DNA from: Psilocybe azurescens
Taxonomy: Eukaryota > Basidiomycota > Agaricomycetes > Agaricales > Agrocybaceae
NCBI GenBank assembly: GCA_023853785.1
Contig: JAJIRX010000590.1
Span: 310,001 to 374,000, forward strand
Direction: 5' to 3'
DNA: 64,000 nt
The stretch's first letter is position 1. Each line of letters starts with the position of its first letter. Made by a program: the position numbers and the translations under genes. The notes below the pieces were generated by a model. That model saw nothing but the letters and a program-made list of their open reading frames with translations, ran no database searches and was not told where the DNA came from. Below are positions 13,251 to 25,489 of this stretch, piece after piece.

Positions 13251-13499
13251 TAAGACTATGGATTTTTTTGGGTATTGCAGAGTCAACTTTAGATATAGTG
13301 TTTGTCGGTCGCGAACCCCTATGTCACTTAGGAATGTAAATTTCAAGCAGCATCAATCCATCATGTCGTAGCTTATCAAATTGGAGCACGTTGCAAATAA
13401 GGGCGGTAAAGAGTGTGGTTGGCAATACAAATAACATAGATTGGCTCAACGCGAATGCAGAAACGTAAGAACTGCTCAATTGACTCGTATACCTGCCCC

Positions 13500-16369
13500 T
13501 CAATTGAATGTCCAGTGGTCACCACCAACCGAATAGACGGCAGTAGGCCCAATTGTGGCGTTAGATGCGTAAGGCCATGGGTTACGTCCGATGTCACTGA
13601 AACGATGTCCGAGGTATCCTTTCGCCTTCTTCTTGTCTTTGCCAATAGTCGCAACACCAGGATGATGGATGCCGACCGTAAATGGCCAATTGACTGCCTC
13701 TTTGGGAAGGGAGTCAGACGCTTTAACCAAGCCTTTAGCCAGCAATTTTGGTCTATTATCATGCAACCGTTGGTTAATCCCCAGCAACCTCAATTGTCAG
13801 ACAGAGTATAAATGGAGAGAACATACCCAGTAGGTGGGGTAGAGGTATGCAAAGCAAACGAGAATTTCATTTCGTCTCCAGGGGTCTGACCTTGTGCGAA
13901 CCATTGAAGAACACAGGTGAACTGATAGTCAGCAGACGAGAGTCCCGAGAAGTGACACCCTTGAACCTAAGAAGAAAAGACAGAGTGTTAATAACGAAGC
14001 AGAGAGCCTTTGTAAAGAACTTGACCATGTTAGGGGCAGTAATGTTTGTCTTCTCAAAGCCAATCTGGAGGCCAGGAACTGCCGGACCTGAGCCAGTTAA
14101 TTCCCCTGAGGATCAAATACTTTTAAATCATAAGCTCTGTACTGAATGGAAATGGTTGCAAAGTAACGTACACGCAGATCCAACAGGAGCGTTGTTAGCA
14201 TCGACTTCCAAAGTCCAGATAGAGGAGGAGGGGTAAACATTCGCAGGAATGTCAACGATACATGTGCAAATCAGTTGAGCACCACCAGATTTGTATGATA
14301 TGTTTCTCCAGCTCACGGTCGGTGTACTTCCAACCCAGGTATGGAAGCCAGAAGCTATACAATGAGTCAGTATCTTCAATTGATATCAAGCAGAGAAGTG
14401 GGCCTACATGAGCTGAATGCACCGGTATCTTCGTGTGGCCAGTCGGGATCCGGATTAGAGCTGGTAGGATTGCGGGTCTCTGCGATAAGGCAGTAATGGT
14501 CGCTACCTGATGGGACAGGCTGAGGATTCAAAAGATCGAAAGCCGTATCCAACACGTTGAAGCTGTTAGCAGATGTAGATGTGATGGTACGCGTTGCTAC
14601 GAATGGATTCCCTTTTTCATCGACATCATTGACTGAGTATTGGGCATAGTTGGTGGGATAGAGCAATAAGTTGTTGGGGATACAGAACAGTCGTATTTGA
14701 ACATTATAATTGTCGCCTAAGGTGCAATTTCCACGGACATAGATGTAATTGGGTGCGCCTTGGTTGATTGCAACACTATGTACGTTAGTATAGTCTGTGC
14801 TGGAATTAGAATCGCCGAGGATAGATTGGACGTTTGATAAGGGGGTCCCCCCAACGGCTTGAATGTCTGAAAGGAATGTAGGTTAATTTTTTGCCGTAAT
14901 GGAAATTCTCGATCCTACCTGGTGAAGTATAAAGACTCTCAGTTCGTGGGTAATTGTTGGTGTCGTTTAGCTCATCACGGAACCACCAGCCAGTAGCAGC
15001 CCCCGAAACACTGGTAGCATTGGCAATAGCAATTGTGTCCTGTTCTGGTTTAACGTCAATTCCTGATTCTGTCAGCTTCCTGAGCTTGTTGGCCGCAGGG
15101 CTTGCAAACCTCAGGTTCGTAGTCGCGTCGTCGTGGAAGACGATATTCTGTGCCCCGAGCAAGTAGACGCTTGTGATAGGGACATTTCCTGCTTGGGATG
15201 ACTCAGGGACAACGACACTCGCCTGGAGCGAGACCCATGCAAATGTCTCAATGAGGACGCCATAAGGTGGGTATACATTGATCGTGACGGTATCGTCGAA
15301 GCAGGGTGACAGGGATACATGAACGCCGACATCAGTGCCATCCACAAGAGGGGTTTTGCCCATGCTTATCTTACCGCTCGGGGAGGACAGAGAGACAAAA
15401 GTTCCGTCTGGCATGGACGAGTTCTGTAATAAAAGTCATTAGCATGTCTCAACTAGCCAGACAGAGACGATGCCATACGGACCTCGACAGTTATATTGAA
15501 ATTTATGTCGCTTGTACCATCGTCAACGACATGGAGACGGGTGGAGACACTGATAATAGGGGCGTTGGGATCTGCAACAACAACCTAACAATTTTTTCGT
15601 CACTGTTACGTTTTGGTCGATACAATAAGGTGATACTCACATTGTAATATACGGTTGAAGTGTCATTGTTAATGAAGTTGAGGTACTCCCTCCAGTTCTT
15701 TACATCCGCAGGAGGTCCAGGCAAGGCATCTCGTAACCGAACATTGCCTGATTGAAAGTCGGCCGGGACTGGAGCTTGAGTTGCAATAAGCGCATAGTGG
15801 AATCCGCCCATAGGGGAAGGATTGAACAAGAACGGATTATAGAGCGCAATGACTTGAATGTAACGTCTCGTCAGTATGTACGCACAATGGCCAGGTTGAA
15901 AATTTCGTACCCTCGTTGGGGGTCAGTTCTCCGGAGACTAAGGGACCCGGACCCGCAGGTTTCGTCTTATTCCAAGCTTGAGGCCATAAAATAAGTTCGC
16001 TGGGAACCGCGCGAAGAACGACTGCGGCCTTTGCGCCAGGGGCAACTGCGGAGGTACTGATTGCTCGCAAATAAATGAGGTTGATCTCGTTCGGGACGAG
16101 CGGAAGACTGATAAACTGGTTGTATTCATCGACCAAAGTCGTCTGGGTCAATTGGTTGCCGAAATGTGGAACAATGTCCGGACTCTGTTGCACAGTGAGC
16201 AATGGCGTGGAGCAAAAGTAAAGATGTTGGATACGTACGAAGGCCAAGGCCTTGGTGGCATTGATATCACTTGTTAAAACTATAATTGCATTTGTCACAA
16301 CTCAATCTAAGAATGTGCTGAGTTGAACTCACAGTTTCGAAAGACGAGGTTGTTTTTTTGTTCAGTCAT
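13500..16369 (-). CDS. unknown 761-aa protein with two internal repeats (11 exons, intact copy)
   Basis: I do not recognise a named family. Eleven exons join with GT-AG introns and consistent phase: 16369-16333, 16279-16239, 16184-15911, 15852-15641, 15584-15483, 15423-14919, 14866-14408, 14354-14172, 14105-14026, 13966-13827 and 13752-13500, giving 761 aa. It starts MTEQKNNLVF and has no evident signal peptide or membrane span, so it is probably cytosolic. Two units resemble each other: residues 60-145 (NLIYLRAIS, then VPSELILWPQAW, then GFHYALIATQAPVP) and residues 430-525 (NYIYVRGNC, then IPNNLLLYPTNY, then DHYCLIAETRNPTS). The alternating hydrophobic pattern suggests beta-sandwich (Ig/CARDB-like) modules, which is inference. 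The C-terminus carries a Lys-rich stretch and ends GGDHWTFN. Its duplicate at 26115-28969 is broken, so this is the functional copy if either is. Confidence 0.8.
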
Positions 16370-17051
16370 GGTATAGATTGTTTGAGAAGTTCAAGTTTCA
16401 GAGTTGGAATTCTTTGAGATAGAACTAGGGATCTCTTAGGGTTGATTTTATACTTCAAGGTCCCGGGACAAAGGATTTTCAGTTGCGAAAAAATCCAACG
16501 ATATAACCAAGTAGACTTCTCTGAAAAAGTACCAGTACCTCGGCGCACACATGATGCCCTTTCTCTGTTCCCTAGGCACACGAAGATGTGAAGTAGTACA
16601 ATTCCAAACCTTCTCTGGAAGACAGTGAGGCTCTGTGACAGGACAATTGGTTCGAAAGCCCCAACAATGATTCTTTAGAACGTGGGTTCACCAGCTGACC
16701 ATCCAAGAAGCAATGAAGTAAGGATTAGCAGCTACAAATTACTGATTATGACACCTGGCGCAGTGCTAACAAACTGTTCCGATTTTCGAAGTCGTCCGCA
16801 CGTTCTTAATTCATTCTAGGCCGAAATGTGGATAATAACTTTAAAGATCCAACAAGTGGGGACGATCAGCAGAGGTCTTTTGCGTGCGACAATCACACAA
16901 ATTAAAAGGGGTGGGAGCATAGAACTTGGAGCAGGCTTGAAATTCGTCATCTCAGAAATGACTGAACCAGTCAAAAGGAAAGTGTCTCGCTTTCCGTACT
17001 TCGCGCTTTAAAACATCGTATTCGGCTGCACACAACTTCGCGAACTCGATA

Positions 17052-17684
17052 TCAAGGGTATCCAATGAGCGCTATGCTACTTTCGCAATTTTCAATTCTC
17101 GATCCTTGGGGTGTGCAGAGGCATGGATGCTGCAATTTAGGACACTATCTTCATCGGATTAGATGTCTATCATGCATTACATACATTACATGCTGCATGT
17201 AGATGTAAAGATCATTAGAAGAAAGAGTAGAATGATTGGTTCCCGTAAGCTCTTGGGATGGATACCTGCAGTGGCCTCCAAAATGGAGTCGTATAGTACA
17301 GGGGTGATTTTTTCTTGCCAAAGAAACTCGAGGGTTGTTTCGAAGAGGACAAGTGTAAGTAACTATAAATAAGGCTTCTCATACATGATTGGCCGACGGT
17401 GTGGGGAGTCGCTGGTCAGAGTGGGAAGTGTGAAACCTATAGGGGCCTTCACGAGAAACTCTGTACAATTGAGAAGTCTGGAAGAATGCTACGGTCCTAT
17501 GATAATCACCCTGGAAGGTACCATAGAAGTCGAAGGTCGCGACTTTGAATGAGATACGCACGTTAAATGAATCGCGGCTATGGCCGTTAGTCAGGAAATC
17601 CATAGTTCGGACTGAAGAAGTCAACGTAAAAAAAGAAATTGGAATCGCACAAGGCCCATCTAGTCCAGCGCTTCCGTTACTCAT
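17052..17684 (-). CDS. small unknown protein, 3-exon model, 140 aa
   Basis: A phase-consistent model joins exons 17684-17437, 17362-17266 and 17129-17052. It starts MSNGSAGLDG and includes VRISFKVATFDFYGTFQGDY and RVSREGPY, an alternating pattern typical of a small beta-rich domain. The first donor (GTTTCA) is weak. The exon-3 frame SSIALIGYP is also open in the duplicate (about 29820-29945), but the duplicate's first exon has a nonsense codon. The start codon lies only about 12 bp from the duplication junction, so this copy has lost its native upstream region. Function unknown; it may be a relic. Confidence 0.4.
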
Positions 17685-17699
17685 CAACTCAGCCAGACA

Positions 17700-19453
17700 T
17701 CATCCCCGCCCTTGACCCAAGGCTCGAAGGCGTACCCCGCACCCCCTAAATATCATCACCCGCCTCCTTCCCCGGAGCCGATGCATATCCCTCGCCATCG
17801 CCCACGCCTACGCCCCAGCAGATCCAGCGGCGGAAGGCGCACCAGGCAGCGCTGACGCGGAGCACCCTCGCGCGGTTGAGGAAGCCGAACTTGAGGAACT
17901 ACGCGGCGCCTGCTGGGGCTCACTTTTCGCCAACATCGGGGTCGGGGCCCACAACTCCCTCTGCCTCGGAGACTTTTCATCCTTCTCCTTCTGTAGCGGT
18001 TGGCGGACTCACGAATGAGGACGGTGTGCGTGATGTGCTCCCTGGCAAGGACGACAAGCACCAGCACCAGCATGGGGATGAGGATGATGATAACGATCAC
18101 GATCGCACCCCGACGATTCACGATGCGGTCAAGCTTTCGTGGGGTGTGGGTCCTGCGCGTGTAGATAAAGGAAAGGGGGTGATGGGTCTGCGCAAATCGC
18201 TTGCGCCTAATTCGAATTCGAAAGCGATGGCGGTGGGTACAGGTGTGGACGTCGGTGTCGGTGTGCCGTTCTTTGCGATGGAGGATATGGGCATGCGCAT
18301 GCGCGTCCCTGCGAGCCGTGTTTTAGGAGGCGGGGTATTGGCCGTGGGGCGCGTCTGGGGACTCTGGTGCTGGTGCTGGTGCTGGTGTTGATGTGCAAAA
18401 ACCGAAACATGAGGATGGGGAGGACGAGGACGAGAGGCGTGTGCCTATACCTGTTGAAGAGCTGTTGATGGATATCAAAGAGCGGAGCACTAGCACTACA
18501 GCGAATGCAAATGCGACGGGATCAGTTACCAGTCCGAATGACGCTGGCTTTGGAGCCACATCCACATCCACATCCACACCCACGTCCTCACCTGGCGCGA
18601 TGATGGTCCTCCCGCACAGGTGGAGGAAGAAGGCTGAGCACAAGCCGACGTTCAGCATTGGCGCGGCACGGGACTCGTCATCGTCGTCTTCCTCTTCTCC
18701 GTCGTCAAGTGGAAGTGGAAGTGGGAGTGACTCGGGTGCCAAATCGAGGGCGGGCGCTGCGAGTGCGAATGAGGATGCGAGTGCGAATGAGGGTGTGCTG
18801 CCTGGTCCAAATCCGAGTCGGCGCGTGATGGCGCTTGTGAATGTCAATATCAATACCAGCTCGAACGCTGGGACTGCACATGGGCCCTCGCCCTCGCCCT
18901 CGCCCTCGTCCTAGATGAAAAGCAGCGTCAACGGCAACGGGAATGGGAGCGGACCCGCGATGTAGGGCTTGCGCCCTGGGTCGCCGGCGCTGCGGCCTAG
19001 GTCTGGGTCTTCTTCATCTTCCTCATCGCCTTTGAGTTCATCACTGGTAGGAGGCGCAGGATCAAGAGTAGGAGGAATGTGATTCGGGGCCGGCGGGACG
19101 AGATCACCAATGCGCGTGTTGCCGTTCGCGTCGCCGGTACTCTCGTCTAGTCCGAGTTATAGTGGGTTCGGGGAACGTTGAGTCGTCGTCTGTGTCATCG
19201 ATTCCGTATTTTAACTCGAACTCGAACTCGAGCTTGAGTACAGTAACGGGGAAGGCAACCCTTGTATCAGGAAATGGAGGAGTGGGACCAGGATCGCCGG
19301 GGCCGGACGACGCGGTGTATCAGGCGTTCGTTGCAGCAGCGCAGGCGCCGGGGCCGACTGTTTGGCAGCAGCAGCAGCAGCAGCGGCGGCGGGGATAGGA
19401 GCGGGAGGGTGCAGGACGAGTTTGCAGAGGGGCCGCGGTTGGTCGTTGGATGA
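17700..19453 (+). pseudogene. truncated, decayed 3' half of the CBM21 gene
   Basis: It copies about 8290-10038 of the CBM21 gene but lacks the N-terminal half and the CBM21 module. Recognisable pieces are RLRKPNLRNYAAPAGA near 17870, PIPVEELLMDIKERS near 18447 and the last residues FAEGPRLVVG ending at 19453. There are nonsense changes relative to the parent: a TAG at 18914-18916, TGG to TAG at 18963-18965, and CGA to TGA near 19080. There are also deletions. A frame change near 18330-18345 sits at the same place as the one in the parent. It cannot make the parental protein. Confidence 0.8.
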
Positions 19454-21420
19454 TGGTTGAGTACTGAGTACTAGTGGTTGAGAGTGTCGATAAGGGTGAG
19501 AGGGGAGAGGAAAGGAAAGGGAGAAAGCATGAAGCAAGTAAGCATCCCCTTTCTTATATCGTTATCCTCATTTCGACGCCGGCTGATTGCGCTGTTTATA
19601 GGTCTCAGTCGACGTTTGACTTAGAGGAGGCTTAACGGCTGCGAGCTTCCTGTCGTCCTATCCCTCGTGACATCGTGCCTCATCATCATCATCATCGGGC
19701 GATCTCATCCCTCCTGGGCCTGAGGCTTCATTCAGAGGACTGACTATATCTGGCTAGTCTGTTTGTCTTCCTCAGTGCCGGCCCCCTTGATTTCCTCTTT
19801 CATCTTGCCTCAAGGAGGTATCATACCGCAACTTGCTTCGGATCTGCTATTTCTGGCCATGGACGTTACCACTACAGCTGTGGTTATATTTATGACGTCA
19901 TTCGTCGGGTCTATTCGCCCTCGGTGTATTCTTTTCTTCCTTCCTCTTTTGTTTTAGCCAATGTTGTGTACGATTCACCTGTTGGTGTTGAACGTTGAAC
20001 GTTGAACGTTGATGTTTCTTTCCTTTTCATTTCTCTTTGGTTGGACGCATATGCTTTGTTTTTGTGTCCCCCTTTCATCTCATCTCATCTCATCTCACTT
20101 TTTTTACTATTTATTACCCCTTGTAGCTCTTCCTCCTCGTCTTCTTTTTTTCCTTTCTGTTCCTTCCCACGATTTCTTTCGTGTGTCCGTTCAATTCGAA
20201 ACAATCCCGCACGCAGCAGCCAAAAGCTCATCCGACATCGAGCCTCTACAATCTGCACCCTGTTGTTCTCCATTGTCCATATGTATCGCCACCATCACTA
20301 CCACCTCTGTTCTTTACTACCTTTTCGGGGGTCGATATCGACACTCGTACAGGCAGGAAATACTTCACGCGATATTAATATCGAGTCCTCGTCCTCTACA
20401 GCCCTGTGATTTCCACACGCATCGCCACCATCACTACCACCATTATTCTTGATATCTCTTTTGGGGGGCCGATGCCCAGTACGAGGACGTCGTTGACATC
20501 GATCGCGTGCTAAATTTTTTGAATTCGAAGAATTTCGAAGGTGCATCTGTCACTACCACCACCACTGGCTGCTATTACACTGGTGCCTTCGCTGCCGACG
20601 CCGACGTTTAACATAAATGGCTTGTTGTCGATGGCTGCTCGTTAACCGGCCAGAATCCATGTTGAATACGAACATGGGATTTGATCTTCTTGGCCACTTG
20701 ATATCCTGTTCTATCATCACACACACTCTCTCACACCCCACACGACCCGACCAACAATATCGTTGTCGCTATTCTTGCTGCCCCTATACCTCTACACAGG
20801 CTCTATGTCGCGTGTCCTCCTTTTTTGTATTTCCTATCCACACTACTTCTTGATTCCTTCATATCTGCATACATTTTTTCAATCTCTTTTTCGTTTCCGT
20901 TTCATATATACATACCCAGGCAGGGTTATACCTATCAGTACCTATCAGTGCTGCCCCGGGTCTCTCTCTAATACAGTGCATTTGTTGTTTCTTTTCCTTT
21001 CCTTTCCTTTTCTTTCTCAGTCTCATGTCTCACACGAACAATCTACATATCCCGTTTTCCTCTTCCCATCTATGCAAACAAAATTCCTTTTCTTCTATCA
21101 TAGTGTCTCGATCTCGTTTTGTTTACACTATAGATGTCCTCGTCTCTGTTCCTTTCAATTTTTTCTTTCTCGCTCCCTGTCTCGCTCATCATCTATGCCA
21201 ATATCCCCGTCCCATTATCTATCTACCATCACTGTGACCGTCTACATATACACAGCCGGCTCAAATACGAACTTGTTTCTCGTCTTTTGGTCGTACACCT
21301 TTTGTTGAGATGAGATGGCTTCAAATTTCAAAACTACTCGACCGTGCGTGGCCAGGGGACATTTACCAAAGGACATCCAAGCAAAAAAATCGATATATTT
21401 AGATTCTGATCTGAGTTCAT
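19454..21420 (+). other. duplicated pyrimidine-rich flank, no gene
   Basis: This is the counterpart of 10039-12100, with the same T/C-rich character and landmarks such as GGCTAGTCTGT near 19755 and the MARVEL-gene upstream word ATTTACCAAAGG near 21360. Open frames differ from those in copy 1, so none is supported. Confidence 0.6.
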
Positions 21421-22307
21421 ACAACTAAAGTGGGCATTGTCTATTATAATATAACTTTAAGAGCGAGCTCTTTCTCACGGAGACAATCCCTTTTGATTGG
21501 CCAGAGACATATTCCCGTTTTCGTTCTTACATACATACATATATTCATTAAAGGTACTTATTTTTTATTCTGGTTGGCCGGAGACAAATGCCCGTTTCTG
21601 AAATCTGTCATGAGCTCTCAATTACATCAACATTGAAGCCCTTTGGCCTCCAACTTGAAAGCAATCTTTCAAATTTCAGTTGCTACTTGCCTGTTGCGCA
21701 GCCAAAGCTGTAAGTAATGGTCAGCCAACTATAAGTAGTTATATTAAACTGTAACTTTGCCGCCCAACTAATAAATTATGGTGAGCAAATAGTGAGTTTA
21801 AATGCTGTACTTGCCAACCTCTCCACGAGCACACGGGCAGCGTGCGGTCGGGTCAAGGGTCCGGGTTCCTGTAGGATTTGTAGTGTTCTGCATGGCTATG
21901 AGTGAAGGTGCACATTTGGGCATGTATAATTTTTCCTAGTGACATTGAGCAATCTTCAGTTGTGTAGAAAATGTAGCTTCGCACAAGCTTCAAGGGCAAT
22001 TTATGGGCATTCAATCACGGGCACATGTATGAGGTCTCGAGCATTTGAACTTACAGTTTCTTTTGCGTTTCTTACAAAATTTTACTCATAACTGATAGGG
22101 CCACTAAACCAACTTAGAGCTTACGTGAATCGTTACTAGTAGCAGACTTCTGAACTGCGAGAGTGAGCACGGGTCTGCGTTTGTACAAATATAGCACAAA
22201 ATTTTATGAACAGGGGTGGCAATTACCGTAGACCAATGTCGATCATGGCTGCTGACTGGATTCTAAACGTCCGCTTCCCTGGGTCGGGTCTACAAATCCA
22301 CAATATT

Positions 22308-22315
22308 TATAAAAG
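22308..22315 (+). promoter_or_regulatory. TATA box candidate
   Basis: TATAAAAG lies 28 bp before an ATG at 22336. It suggests that the decayed frames which follow once had a promoter. Confidence 0.4.
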
Positions 22316-22331
22316 GTCTTTCCCAAGTAAT

Positions 22332-23098
22332 GAACATGCCATCGTCTCCTTTCCTTCCAAGCTGGCGTAGAGCGCCAATCGTCGAACACCTACTACCTAA
22401 ACGGGCACCCAAATGGCAGAGTGCATCGCCCCCTCTCCAATGAAAGTCTCAAGCTTCATGAGCATCAGAAGGACTCTTCTGCCATTCGCGCTTTCCCCAA
22501 CACTAAACCCCTTAAACAAGAACCTACATCGACAATCGACCCGCATGGCCCAAAATACTTCGATAACTCAGAGGCTGCGGACTACGCATGCGCTGAAACT
22601 GCTTCTCTGATGCGAATATTGAATGCCAGTTCGGATCGCCGTGTTTCTCGCTACTGTGAGTTTCCGACCTGGTACGATCTAGCTGACTGCGTGGATTTAC
22701 GGTCTAGTGCAGGGACCGCCTTTCAGCTGCAAATACTGTGGGCCTATCCTATACATCCGGTCGCAATTCTCTTGTCGGGTCCTCATGGTGAGCTCCGCTC
22801 TTTAACCTATTGTCACCTAAAAGAATTTTAAAGATCTACTGTATATTCTCTGAAGCATTCCAATTTCTCTGGCTTGCGACTACATTCCTTACTTGTTCGA
22901 TTCTCAGTGCTATTCTTTCGTGCGTGTTATGTCAACTATGTGTGCATCACGTCTACTTAAGCTCCCGCGGTTCTATAGATTGATTTTCAAGCTTAAGAAT
23001 AAGCAAGCCGCCGCCGAAATGTTCCTCTTTATCGCTGGTGCAATCGTTGTTACTTACGCTAGTGCGCATTCTTTATGTTCTCGTCCAACAAAGTATTG
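22332..23098 (+). pseudogene. possible decayed gene of unknown function
   Basis: A frame of about 165 codons is open from 22332 to 22831 but contains no usable in-frame ATG. The ATG at 22336, behind a TATA box, is in another frame that stops after about 35 codons. The frame contains FPTWYDLADCVDLRSSAG and ends at a good donor (GTGAGC, about 22789). A following hydrophobic segment (MFLFIAGAIVVTYASAHSL, around 23020-23075) follows an acceptor near 22910, but in a mismatching phase. This looks like a membrane-protein gene broken by frameshift. No family is recognised. Confidence 0.3.
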
Positions 23099-24681
23099 AT
23101 CTCTTGGAGTACAGCCCTGGCTTATATTTTATGTCTTTCTGCCCTGGAAGGGAATGGTGCTTTTCAACGTCTCCTTAGTCCTGGGATTCCTATGTCCTTA
23201 AGTGTGACCGGGGGCGCATGTACGTGCCTCTTTAATAACTGACAGGCTGGCCATGCTAAGCCAACCTCGAAAATCAGCGCTTATTTCTATGCGTATCATT
23301 TGGTTGGATTGGTATGCTCCAGAGAATTGAAAGGATACCTGCAGGGAAGCTGGCTACAGCGACCGCGTAATGTCTAATTCTTGCGATGGCCGCCACTTAT
23401 TTCTCAGCCATACTACGATATTGCCAAGTAATCGTAGTTACACTCGAATTTCGATGTCTACACTGTTTGGACCTATGCAATTGCACTAATGAGAGTAAAA
23501 CTGCATCTAACGTGCAGTACTAAGAGTATTCAATGTAGATGTACTACGCCTGGTTTAGCTTTAGTCCTACTTTGGCGCTTATTCTGCAATAATCAGGAAA
23601 ATTAATTCTGATTAAATTCAATAAGACTCTAGTCTCAAAGTTTCCAAGGAGTACTAGCCCTGGCTCCACCGTCACTGTGATTCCTATTGAGTAAATTCAA
23701 CACTACCTACGATTGGTAGCTACAGTAAATAGGTTGCCGCGCATCGCCGATACAACCATTTTAAGTTTGGCGTGTTCTGTTTAACTAGCTTCTCTAGACT
23801 AGAGCGACTGGCGCATATAATGACCATGTTTATGTGGACAGCGCTGCTGACCGCAGTCCTGAGGCCATTTTACAAAAACAAGCCTAAAGCTGGTGTATCG
23901 AGTACTACTAGTACTTGGATTTTTTTTCAACAGTTGCTTGTTCACTGTCCCAGTTGAACTCTTCAGAGTTCATTTCGATTCTGAAGCTCTGGAAAGGCAG
24001 AGTGACAGAGTAATTCAGCTATTTGTGCTCTGTTGTGTATAGAAGCTTTCCGCAGGTTATTTTATTTGACTCACGGTCTACTCCATATGGTAGCACTTGA
24101 AACCCGAAATGTCCGACGGGCGCCACTTGGGGCCACTGCAGGTTTCTCTCGTTTACTTTTAGTCCGCTTTGTGAATTGTTGACATTAAACAATTGATACT
24201 AGCTACATTTTGGACATAGCTTCATAAAGAGAGCTCTGGGTAGGTTAGAACTCACTCAAATTTAAAATAATCGATAGGGCGTGGCCGGTGATCATTTACC
24301 AAAGGACATGCGAAACAAAGTTAACAGTACACATCAAGCAAAATCTAACCTAACCAGGCGTTAATATCTTATCCATCGTCCTTCCTTATCAACACGCTTT
24401 ATGTTTAGTTTTCTAATATAATTGGTACTGTACTTACGGGGTATGCCCGTCAAGGAGCTACGATCTATCACTTTGATACATTTCGCCTTGTTACGTAGCT
24501 CAATATTGTGACGTTTCTGCAACTTGAATTGAGGACTTTCTCACGGTACTGCGCTTCTTAACATCATTATAAGATTTGGCTTAGGTCTTCGGCTGTCACC
24601 TTCAAACTTCGAATTACGATCACCCCTCGGTCACTATTGCCACTAACAGAGCCGACAATAATCTCAGCCAGCAGCTCATTG

Positions 24682-25488
24682 ATGGATGAATCTCTACCTC
24701 GATTAGACGATCATGTCAATGAGGATACTGGATTATCAGTCGCAAGCTGCTTTCGCACATCTAAACTCTTTAAGGTCCTCAGGATCCTCACCCTTGTTCT
24801 ATCAACCCTCACCCTCATTTTAATCATTACAAACAGTATCATTCTCAAGCACGCACCATTCTGGGACACGTACTGGCAGAGGCAAATTAACCGTAGAGTT
24901 ATAGGATGGGTAAGCAAGCCTCATCACATTCAAACCAGCCTCTGATGTATTTACTTAGTTCATTGCCTCTGTTATTGCTTCCCTCATTAATGTTCGCGTC
25001 AACGTCCCTGTCCTAATCAACATTGTGGCCGACCTCACGTTTGCTGTTGGCACGATTGTATCCATGGTCCGTTGGATTGGGAAGATGCCTTACGACGACT
25101 GCCACTCCCGATATAAATGGCAGGATAAGACAACAATTCCTCCCCATCCTAAATGCAAAGATTGGAAGCTGGTCTTGAACATTATCATGGGCTTCACTGC
25201 TGCGTTCGGAATACTTCTTGCGTAGGTCCTATTCAATCAGTTATTTCAGGAGATTCGCCGACTCTTTTGACGCTTCATAGAACCTCATACGTATGCCTAC
25301 TTCTCCTTCGAGTCTATGAAATCCTTAAAACCAAGATTTGGAAAAAATCGTCCTGGAGCATTCCCACCGGCGAGATTACTTGGACAATCAGGCTGAATGT
25401 GATCAACGAAGGAAATGAAAGAACCTATGGATTGACCGCCGGAGCGAGGTCGGAATCAAGCGATTCTTGTGGACCAGTGCATCTGTAA
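24682..25488 (+). CDS. small multi-span membrane protein (3 exons, 232 aa)
   Basis: Exons 24682-24909, 24959-25221 and 25281-25488 join in phase to 232 aa, starting MDESLPRLDD. There are about four hydrophobic segments: residues near 36-58 (LRILTLVLSTLTLILIITNS), near 77-100 (FIASVIASLINV), near 103-122 (ADLTFAVGTIVSMVRWIG), and near 150-178 (LNIIMGFTAAFGILLA into ATSYVCLLLLRV). A hydrophilic Ser-rich tail follows. The layout of four spans with a short cytoplasmic N-terminus resembles MARVEL-like proteins common in basidiomycetes; that is inference from topology. The copy-1 counterpart at 12250-12790 is decayed, so this is the surviving copy. The ATG chosen is the first in the frame. Confidence 0.7.
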
Positions 25489-25489
25489 A

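Larger units (their letters stand above)
8290..17696. repeat. tandem segmental duplication, copy 1
   Basis: This block of about 9.4 kb is repeated directly downstream (17698-30495). It starts inside the last part of the CBM21 gene and ends just 5' of a small minus-strand gene. Matching landmarks in order are the CBM21 tail, the pyrimidine-rich 3' flank (10040-12000), a membrane-protein relic (12250-12790), the 11-exon minus-strand gene (13500-16369) and the small gene (17052-17684). At the junction near 17696-17706, CTCAGCCAG runs straight into CBM21 sequence. Confidence 0.85.
21430..24545. other. copy-2-specific segment with pieces of a third partial copy
   Basis: This stretch separates blocks that are adjacent in copy 1. 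Near its right end it carries a second tail piece (24098-24180, like 12798-12870), followed by a second head piece (24240-24340, like 12000-12070, with ATTTACCAAAGGACATG). That order implies an extra local tandem duplication of the membrane-protein locus. The middle (22300-23960) holds only decayed coding-like frames. Confidence 0.5.
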
